A stretch of 64,000 bases of DNA from Oceanobacillus neutriphilus. Lineage in GTDB: Bacteria > Bacillota > Bacilli > Bacillales > Amphibacillaceae. The notes below the pieces were generated by a model. That model did no database searches. It was not told where the DNA came from and was given only the letters and a program-made list of their open reading frames with translations. Within the stretch, counting starts at the first letter, position 1, and every line of letters starts with the position of its first letter. The position numbers were made by a program, and so were the translations under genes. The stretch covers positions 1-64,000 of the forward strand of contig NZ_BMLW01000002.1 in the NCBI RefSeq assembly GCF_014645515.1. Direction: 5' to 3'. Shown piece after piece: positions 58,599 to 64,000 of the stretch.

Positions 58599-59036
58599 TT
58601 ATACATCACTGCTTAAAAATACAAGTCTCTCAATTTCCTTAAATCCATTTCTTTTATAAAATTCTTCTGCAGGTATTCCTCTGTCGGTTAAAAGAGAAAT
58701 AGTCGCAACCCCATTTGAACCTATTACTTTCTTCAAATAATCCATGAGCGATTTCCCAACTCCTTTATTCTGCTGATTTGTGTCCACACACATCTCATTA
58801 ATAAAAAACTCATCGCCGCTCCACCATACCCGCCGTACCCCGAAAATAAATCCGACTATCTCGTTATTTTCAACTGCGGACACACCTAAAAATCCTGGAG
58901 TCTGATAAAAATTTGATAAGTATTGTTGCGCAGTTTCTAATGTCCATTCATCATTCCACGGCTCTTCGTTAAAAACAGTTAAAAATAATTTACTGCATAT
59001 AATCAAATCTTCTTCTTCGACAATTCTAAATTGCAT
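58599..59036 (-). CDS. GNAT-family N-acetyltransferase
   Basis: Protein of 145 residues with the GNAT fold. It begins FRIVEEEDLIICSKLF, then FINEMCVDTNQQNKGVGKSLMDYL with the acetyl-CoA loop Q-x-x-G-V-G (about 90-100), and FYKRNGFKEI at the C-terminus. Aminoglycoside 6'-N-acetyltransferases look similar, but the substrate is not deducible. It is inserted between the response-regulator and kinase genes of the Bce/Yxd module, on the same strand, and probably co-transcribed; ATG behind GGGAGTG. Confidence 0.85.
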   Translation of the reverse strand: MQFRIVEEEDLIICSKLFLTVFNEEPWNDEWTLETAQQYLSNFYQTPGFLGVSAVENNEIVGFIFGVRRVWWSGDEFFINEMCVDTNQQNKGVGKSLMDYLKKVIGSNGVATISLLTDRGIPAEEFYKRNGFKEIERLVFLSSDV

Positions 59037-59060
59037 GTTAACACTCCCTTTTTAGTTACA

Positions 59061-59759
59061 TCATTCTTCATTAAGCATACTTTTCAGCCGGTAACCAACA
59101 CCTCTGACCGTTTCAACACCATCCTTTATCCCGACAGACTGCAGCTTTTTCCTTACTCTTGTTATATTGACGTTTAAGGTATTTTCATCCACATAGGTCT
59201 GGTCATCCCATAGCTTTTCTAACAAATCTTCCCTGCCGGCAACACGCGGATAACGGTTCATTAACGTTTCGATAATGTCTGCCTCTTTTTTAGATAGAAA
59301 TGTATCTTTTCCGGCAAAGGATAATTCCAGACGTTCAGGTAAAAGCTTCAGACCTTCCACCTCCAAATAACGCTCCTTGACATCCTGCGCGTATTCTCCA
59401 TATGCACGGCGCAGCTGACTCCGTATTTTAGCCATCACAATTTCCGCACTGAACGGTTTCGTTATAAAGTCATCGCCTCCGTTCTCCAGTGCCATTACCT
59501 GATCCATCTCTCCGGTCCGGGCTGAAATGAAAATTACTGGACAGGTAGATTCTTTACGGATTTGTCTGCACCAATAAAAACCATCATAGCTTGGTAAATT
59601 AATATCTAAAAGCACCAGATCAGGTTTCGACTTTTGAAAAATATCCATAATCCGCTCAAAATCCGTAACAAAAGCTACCTGATAGCCATATTTTTCGATA
59701 TAATCCTGTAAGTGTTTCGAAATCTTCGGATTGTCTTCTACTATCATAATGGTTTGCAT
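59061..59759 (-). CDS. Bce/Yxd-type response regulator (OmpR family)
   Basis: DNA-binding response regulator of 232 residues: receiver domain (about 3-115) with phospho-acceptor Asp52 in LLDINLP, conserved Lys in DDFITKPF, and an OmpR/PhoB winged helix (about 130-228) with the recognition segment VDENTLNVNITRVRKKL. It is predicted to bind the ACCTTACA-N4-TGTAAGGT palindromes before the transporter operon and yxeA. ATG behind AAAAGGGG. It is the first gene of the unit that includes the acetyltransferase and kinase. Confidence 0.93.
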   Translation of the reverse strand: MQTIMIVEDNPKISKHLQDYIEKYGYQVAFVTDFERIMDIFQKSKPDLVLLDINLPSYDGFYWCRQIRKESTCPVIFISARTGEMDQVMALENGGDDFITKPFSAEIVMAKIRSQLRRAYGEYAQDVKERYLEVEGLKLLPERLELSFAGKDTFLSKKEADIIETLMNRYPRVAGREDLLEKLWDDQTYVDENTLNVNITRVRKKLQSVGIKDGVETVRGVGYRLKSMLNEE

Positions 59760-59843
59760 CTATATTCCCCTTTTATACACGCTTTGTTTTTAATAATTAT
59801 TGCATAGATTGAAATGAACCACAAAAATAGCGTAAGCATTTTC

Positions 59844-59863
59844 ACCTTACAATTATGTAAGGT
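59844..59863. promoter_or_regulatory. Predicted response-regulator operator before yxeA
   Basis: ACCTTACA-ATTA-TGTAAGGT, with exactly the same half-sites as the operator at 56486-56505. Its centre is 54 bases upstream of the candidate -10 TACAAT (59905-59910). It also lies about 85 bases from the divergent response-regulator start, so autoregulation is possible. Confidence 0.8.
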
Positions 59864-59904
59864 AACTGTAAGAATAAACGATTTTTACAATTTGTCTCCT
59901 TCTT

Positions 59905-59910
59905 TACAAT
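59905..59910 (+). promoter_or_regulatory. -10 box of yxeA
   Basis: TACAAT on the + strand, 38 bases before the ATG. There is no good -35 at the right distance, which fits activation from the upstream palindrome. Confidence 0.5.
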
Positions 59911-59947
59911 AAAGTTAAGAATAAAGCGTAAAAAGGAGTGTCATCAA

Positions 59948-60310
59948 ATGAAAAAAGCAGTAAAGATATTCATAGGAATCCTCATTATATTAACAATTAC
60001 GGCAGTAGCCCTTCAAAAGACAACAGCCGGAATCATTCCATTAACAGACTGGTTATTACAGCATCCTGTAGAAACTTATTACGTAGAAACGTCGGAAGAT
60101 AATTACGAAAAGCTGTGGACCGGGAAATATAAGTATGTCTTTTTAGGGTATAACGAAGAAGGCGATGAACAGCAAATTACAAAAGTGATGAGTAAAGAGC
60201 TGCGGCCGAATGCTTTTTTGCGTATGGACACATCGGGCAGCTATGGAAAGGGCTGGATCGAAGTTATGGAGGAGGATATTCCGGAAGATCCTTTATTGAA
60301 ACTGAATTAA
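59948..60310 (+). CDS. yxeA: YxeA family protein (DUF1093)
   Basis: Small exported or membrane-anchored protein of 120 residues: hydrophobic N-terminal segment (about 5-25), then an OB-like domain with YYVETSEDNYE and KYKYVFLGYNEEGDEQ. In B. subtilis yxeA is next to the yxdJKLM sensing/transport genes, which are induced by cationic peptides such as LL-37. Here it is divergent from the regulator but shares the predicted operator, so it should be induced together with the transporter. ATG behind AAAGGAGTG. Function unknown. Confidence 0.85.
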   Translation: MKKAVKIFIGILIILTITAVALQKTTAGIIPLTDWLLQHPVETYYVETSEDNYEKLWTGKYKYVFLGYNEEGDEQQITKVMSKELRPNAFLRMDTSGSYGKGWIEVMEEDIPEDPLLKLN

Positions 60311-60388
60311 GAACCACTGCCAATAATCCAGCAGGCAAGTGAGATTAAAATTATTTTGTACAAGGAATGGAGGATAATATCCTTAAAA

Positions 60389-60424
60389 ACAGGAGTACTT
60401 CCTTTTCTAAGGAAATACTCCTGT
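60389..60424 (-). terminator. Terminator of the PASTA protein gene
   Basis: ACAGGAGTA-TTCCTT pairs with AAGGAA-TACTCCTGT around a four-base loop; TTTTTAAGG follows on the minus strand. It may also stop + strand transcripts from yxeA. Confidence 0.85.
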
Positions 60425-60483
60425 CATATTATCTCTCTGCATAGAAGGTTTCCGAGAGCTTCAGCTTGATGACTGCTTCTCTC

Positions 60484-62040
60484 TTACTTCTCGTCCAATT
60501 CCTGATTTTCATCGTCTTCCAATAAATCTTGGGATTCTTCTGCTCCAGGATCTGGTTCAAGCTCTCCTTGTCCTACATCTTCATCTGCACCAGGCTCCGG
60601 ATAGATATTTTCCGGCCCCTCATTAAAATCTGGCGGATCAGGCGGTGCAGAAGCATTGTTACTAATTCTGACCTCTACCGTATAAGTCATCGGTACAAAT
60701 TCATTAAATACACCCATATCCACTACTGTACCCTTTAGTTCCGATGAATCAACGTACTTCACAATATAGTTAATATCAGCACCTTTTGATTTATACTGCT
60801 CATAGAACAATCTTGGCAAATCACCTTCTGATTGTCCACGGAAGTCATGTAAATATGGTCTGCCCTGCGAATACGTAACGGTAACACTCTTATCATCTTT
60901 GTTTGTCAGCTTCGTATCCGGTTCAACAGATTGTGAAATAAGCGATCCATAGGAAACGTCAGCGTGAAAAGCATGTTTCACCGTCACATTTAAATCCGGA
61001 TAATTCATGGTTGCTTCTTCTGCAGTTAGCCCAGAAAAGCTAGGAACGATTACAGCTTTACCTGCAGATACAACTACTTCCATCGCATCCCTTTTCGCAA
61101 TTTTTTCGTCTGCAGCTTCACTTTGGCTGATAATATTTCCTTCTTCAACACTGTCAGAATCTTCCTCTTCATAAGTCATCTCAATTTCATTGGTTTCTGC
61201 CCATTTTTCTACTTCTTCTTTGGCAACTCCAGTAAAATCAGGGATGGTAATATTCTTCTCAAAAACCTCTTCCCCTTTTGAGTAATAGACAGCAGCACTA
61301 TCCTTGCGCTTATATTCTGATTCTGCAATATTGCTATCCTTAATGGAAAACTTAATAAAATCTCCTGCTTCTATATCGTCACTATATTCTGTCACCATCT
61401 GCAGATTTTCTGCCTTATTTTCATCAATCCAGGTCTGCGCTTCCTCCTGTGTCATTTCTGAAAAATCAGCAAGTGGAATAATCTCCTCTGGATCAGCGCC
61501 TAAACTGCTCGTTAATTGCAGCGTTTTCCCTTTCCTGATTCTGTCACCTTCAGCTACACTTTGGGAAATAACCTGATTGGCATCATATTCCATACTGTAC
61601 TCCTGCTCTAATTCCACCTCGACATCATTCTCGCCAGCCCAGGCGCGGACTTCCGAAACAGGCTGATCCACAAAATTTTCAACCTTTACATGAACTGCCA
61701 TATAATAAATGATGAAAATCAATATACAGGCTAAAACAGATCCTGCAATAATCAGCCACATCCGTAGCTTCTTTTTTCTGCCGTAATCTTGGTCAATCTC
61801 CACTTCCTCTTCCTCATCCTGCCGACGGCTGCTTCTGGAGGAGGGCGGTGTAGAAACCGGGACGGTCTCACGCTTATGTACTGGTTCTTCCTTTTCCACA
61901 GCAGAAGCCTGTTCCTCCTGCTTCTGCTGTGGCGCTTTTTCTTCCTGTTTCTCTGCTTTCTTATCTTCTTTCTGTTCTTCTTTCTCATTCACCAGATCAT
62001 CATATTTGTCTTTATTAAACTTTGATAAAAAATCACTCAT
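60484..62040 (-). CDS. PASTA-domain membrane protein without kinase
   Basis: Bitopic protein of 518 residues. A charged cytoplasmic N-terminus (1-90, rich in Lys/Glu/Gln) precedes one membrane helix (about 94-113), then a series of about four PASTA-like domains (115-410), each with the V-P-x-F/-ISQS pattern (VISQSVAEG, IISQSEAAD, LISQSVEPD), and an acidic Pro-rich tail. PASTA domains usually bind muropeptides and occur on Ser/Thr kinases or PBPs; here no kinase domain exists. It overlaps the upstream ABC ATPase gene by 8 bases, so it probably assists that transporter at the cell wall. Confidence 0.85.
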   Translation of the reverse strand: MSDFLSKFNKDKYDDLVNEKEEQKEDKKAEKQEEKAPQQKQEEQASAVEKEEPVHKRETVPVSTPPSSRSSRRQDEEEEVEIDQDYGRKKKLRMWLIIAGSVLACILIFIIYYMAVHVKVENFVDQPVSEVRAWAGENDVEVELEQEYSMEYDANQVISQSVAEGDRIRKGKTLQLTSSLGADPEEIIPLADFSEMTQEEAQTWIDENKAENLQMVTEYSDDIEAGDFIKFSIKDSNIAESEYKRKDSAAVYYSKGEEVFEKNITIPDFTGVAKEEVEKWAETNEIEMTYEEEDSDSVEEGNIISQSEAADEKIAKRDAMEVVVSAGKAVIVPSFSGLTAEEATMNYPDLNVTVKHAFHADVSYGSLISQSVEPDTKLTNKDDKSVTVTYSQGRPYLHDFRGQSEGDLPRLFYEQYKSKGADINYIVKYVDSSELKGTVVDMGVFNEFVPMTYTVEVRISNNASAPPDPPDFNEGPENIYPEPGADEDVGQGELEPDPGAEESQDLLEDDENQELDEK

Positions 62041-62704
62041 AAGAAGTCAGTACACCCTTCCTCAAACGGAAAGCCTGGTCAGACTGCAGGGCGATTTCAT
62101 TGGAGTGAGTTACCACGATGACACATTTCCCATGTTCATGTGCCAATTTCTTAAAGATTTCAATGATTTCCTGCTCCATCTCTTCATCAAGATTTCCTGT
62201 CGGCTCATCGGCAAGAATTAATTCTACATTGGTTGCCAGAGCGCGGGCAATAGCCACACGCTGCTGTTCTCCTCCGGAAAGCCGGTTAACAAGACGATCT
62301 GCTTTGTTTTTTACAATACCGATATAGTCCAGTAAGTTATAAGCAACTGTTTTTGTATCTTCCGGAATTTCGTTTTCTGTAATAGACATCGGAACCAGTA
62401 CATTTTCAACAGCTGTGAAGGTCGGAACCAGATTATAGCTTTGGAAAATAATTCCGACATTATTACGGCGATACTTTTCGTACCCAATTTTCTTAATATC
62501 ATCTCCATTAAATAATACCTCTCCGCTATGCGGTGAATCCAAGGCACTGAGTAATGATAACAAGGTGGTTTTCCCTGAGCCGGACTGCCCCAAAATCGTA
62601 TAAAACTTTCCCTTTTCAAAAGATATTGATGTATCCTTTAATATATAACGGCGCTGTTCGCCATCCTGATAATAATAATTTAAATCCTTCGCTTCTAATA
62701 TCAT
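62033..62704 (-). CDS. MacB/LolD-type ABC transporter ATP-binding protein
   Basis: ATPase of 223 residues. Walker A GQSGSGKT (39-46), [11 protein letters not shown]-loop, [14 protein letters not shown] signature, Walker [13 protein letters not shown] and VTHSNE switch region are intact. Start at the second of two adjacent ATGs behind GAGAGGTGA. It lies between a MacB-like permease gene (13-16 bases upstream) and the PASTA gene that overlaps it by 8 bases. Confidence 0.92.
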   Translation of the reverse strand: MILEAKDLNYYYQDGEQRRYILKDTSISFEKGKFYTILGQSGSGKTTLLSLLSALDSPHSGEVLFNGDDIKKIGYEKYRRNNVGIIFQSYNLVPTFTAVENVLVPMSITENEIPEDTKTVAYNLLDYIGIVKNKADRLVNRLSGGEQQRVAIARALATNVELILADEPTGNLDEEMEQEIIEIFKKLAHEHGKCVIVVTHSNEIALQSDQAFRLRKGVLTSYE

Positions 62705-62719
62705 CATTTCACCTCTCTA

Positions 62720-64000
62720 TTACATCAGTATTTTCTTTGGATTCAGCCTTACAATATATATAAGCGGAATAATCGTTGAAATTAAGATTGTTACCAGCCC
62801 GACTCCATAGAAGCCCAAAACATAACTGGAATTAAGCGTTACTTCATAAGAATCCATAACGTCATCTGCTGTCAAATCCGTACTTATACCTTCATAGTAA
62901 TATTCTTCAAAGTACTCTTCATTATTATCATCGGCTCTCATTAACGTGTCGGATACCTGTTGCGCGAGAAGATTTCCGCTGAATAGCGATAAGGTAATAC
63001 CAACGACGGCAACGACCATAACCTCAATCAAAATCTGTCCGACAACCCGGCTTCTCTTCTCTCCCAGAGATAAGTAAATGCCCAGTTCGCGTTTGCGGTC
63101 CCGTAGGAACAGTAAAACTACTAAACCAGTAATCAATACTGTTGCAATTACCGCAACAATTAAAACATATTTCGCTAATTTTGACATCGATTCTATCGGC
63201 CCTGCAATATTGTCGTATTGGTCACTTGCACTGATCACTGTATAAAGCTCAGGCAGTAATGGCTTTACTTCTTCTGTAAAGGCTTCAATATCTTCCTGAT
63301 TGTTCAAATAATAGATAGGTGAATAGTATTCAAACGACTCTTCTTCCTCTTCCATCATCTCTGCAAGTTCTTCATCTGCTTTCAAAGACTCTTCCCAATT
63401 ATATTTTGTTTCATCTATAACAACCTCATTTGGAACATACATCGTGTTATAGTATTCTGTATCTTCCATAAGAACCATCATATCGCTTTCTGAATTTTCC
63501 TCTGTCTCTTTTTTAGCTTCCTGAGGTTCAAATAATCCAATTACTTCTAATACGACATCACGGGAGGTTACTAAATCCCCCTCACCGGTATTATAATCAT
63601 AGGTATAGACATCATTAGCTAATGTAAATGTATCTCCCACATTCAGATTATTTTCCTCTGCCAGCTTTTTGGAAATAACAGCAACAGAACTGCCGCCATC
63701 CACCTCTTCTTGTGTAAACACACGGCCATCTACTAATTTACCCTTCTGCTCTTCAAAATCGATCACAGGAGCATAATTAATCCCTTTCAGTGTAAAATCC
63801 ATACTTGGGCCAAACATCATGTCCTCTTCCATTTCGTCATCCAGGTCTTCATCCTGGTATCTTTCTATGCTCTCTGACCCCAGCCAGAAAGTCATATTAT
63901 AATCATAATATTTCACATAAGAAAGCTCACCAATTTCTTTAATTAAATCAACACTGATTTCTTCCATCTCTAATGATTCCATCTCTGAATCAGACATTGC
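62720..64000 (-). CDS. MacB/FtsX-type ABC transporter permease, N-terminus outside the window
   Basis: The frame is open to the window edge, so the N-terminal membrane helix and start are missing. What is visible (about 427 residues) begins inside the MacB-type extracytoplasmic domain, very acidic, and ends in an FtsX-type permease with three membrane helices (YVLIVAVIATVLITGLVVLL, then VMVVAVVGITLSLFSG, then GFYGVGLVTILISTIIPLIY). The GEKRSRVVGQ cytoplasmic loop is family-typical. With the ATPase and PASTA protein it makes one operon that may act on the cell envelope or export a peptide; its substrate is unknown. Confidence 0.88.
   Translation of the reverse strand, partial: AMSDSEMESLEMEEISVDLIKEIGELSYVKYYDYNMTFWLGSESIERYQDEDLDDEMEEDMMFGPSMDFTLKGINYAPVIDFEEQKGKLVDGRVFTQEEVDGGSSVAVISKKLAEENNLNVGDTFTLANDVYTYDYNTGEGDLVTSRDVVLEVIGLFEPQEAKKETEENSESDMMVLMEDTEYYNTMYVPNEVVIDETKYNWEESLKADEELAEMMEEEEESFEYYSPIYYLNNQEDIEAFTEEVKPLLPELYTVISASDQYDNIAGPIESMSKLAKYVLIVAVIATVLITGLVVLLFLRDRKRELGIYLSLGEKRSRVVGQILIEVMVVAVVGITLSLFSGNLLAQQVSDTLMRADDNNEEYFEEYYYEGISTDLTADDVMDSYEVTLNSSYVLGFYGVGLVTILISTIIPLIYIVRLNPKKILM

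Overview
The window is a low-GC Gram-positive chromosome segment from a member of the Bacillaceae, most likely the Oceanobacillus/Virgibacillus group (inferred from gene content and order, not from a search). Two blocks keep the Bacillus subtilis gene order: yerA-yerC-pcrB-pcrA-ligA-camS(yerH)-gatCAB-dgkB-rlmCD, and the 12-gene purine operon purEKBCSQLFMNHD preceded by yebE. Almost everything up to 43.2 kb is on the minus strand.

Layout. 0-1.3 kb: an unknown acidic protein on + and non-coding DNA. 1.3-15.6 kb: rlmCD, dgkB, gatBAC, an HTH-TPR regulator, camS, ligA, pcrA, pcrB. 15.6-16.3 kb: first copy of a modular intergenic repeat. 16.3-20 kb: an APH-fold protein, a RidA protein, yerC and yerA, then a second repeat copy (20.1-21.2 kb). 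21.3-27 kb: an accessory catabolic operon of a GntR regulator, a class III CoA-transferase, an HMG-CoA-lyase-type lyase and a TRAP transporter, with a palindromic operator at the regulator's promoter. 27.1-28.2 kb: a glycerol dehydrogenase. 28.5-42.6 kb: the pur operon, read from a sigma-A promoter with PurR boxes and a guanine riboswitch/terminator. A third repeat copy sits between purH and purD, flanked by a 7-bp direct repeat. 42.6-53.6 kb: small single genes (yebE, DUF4269, a degenerate MOSC-like protein, msrA, GNAT, a PuuD-like amidotransferase, two DUF1307 lipoproteins), the purine permease pbuG with its own PurR boxes and guanine riboswitch, a cyclase-family hydrolase and a LOG-family protein. 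53.7-60.3 kb: a Bce/Yxd-type antimicrobial-peptide sensing module (response regulator, histidine kinase, ABC transporter, YxeA). It is interrupted by an acetyltransferase gene and by a cassette of toxin-antitoxin-like ORFs with a serine-hydrolase remnant. 60.4-64 kb: a MacB-like ABC transporter operon with a kinase-less PASTA membrane protein; the permease runs off the window.

How the parts work together. PurR boxes plus guanine riboswitches coordinate de novo purine synthesis with purine uptake. GatCAB supplies Gln-tRNA(Gln). PcrB starts archaeal-type heptaprenylglycerol lipid synthesis, and PcrA and LigA serve DNA maintenance. In the Bce/Yxd module, two perfect copies of ACCTTACA-N4-TGTAAGGT lie at the same distance from a -10 box before the transporter operon and before yxeA, and so predict the response-regulator site.

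The least explained material is the modular palindromic repeat family (three copies), a short repeat found upstream of gatC, purE and pbuG, and the interrupted Bce/Yxd module. I saw no tRNA, rRNA, CRISPR array or intact transposase gene.
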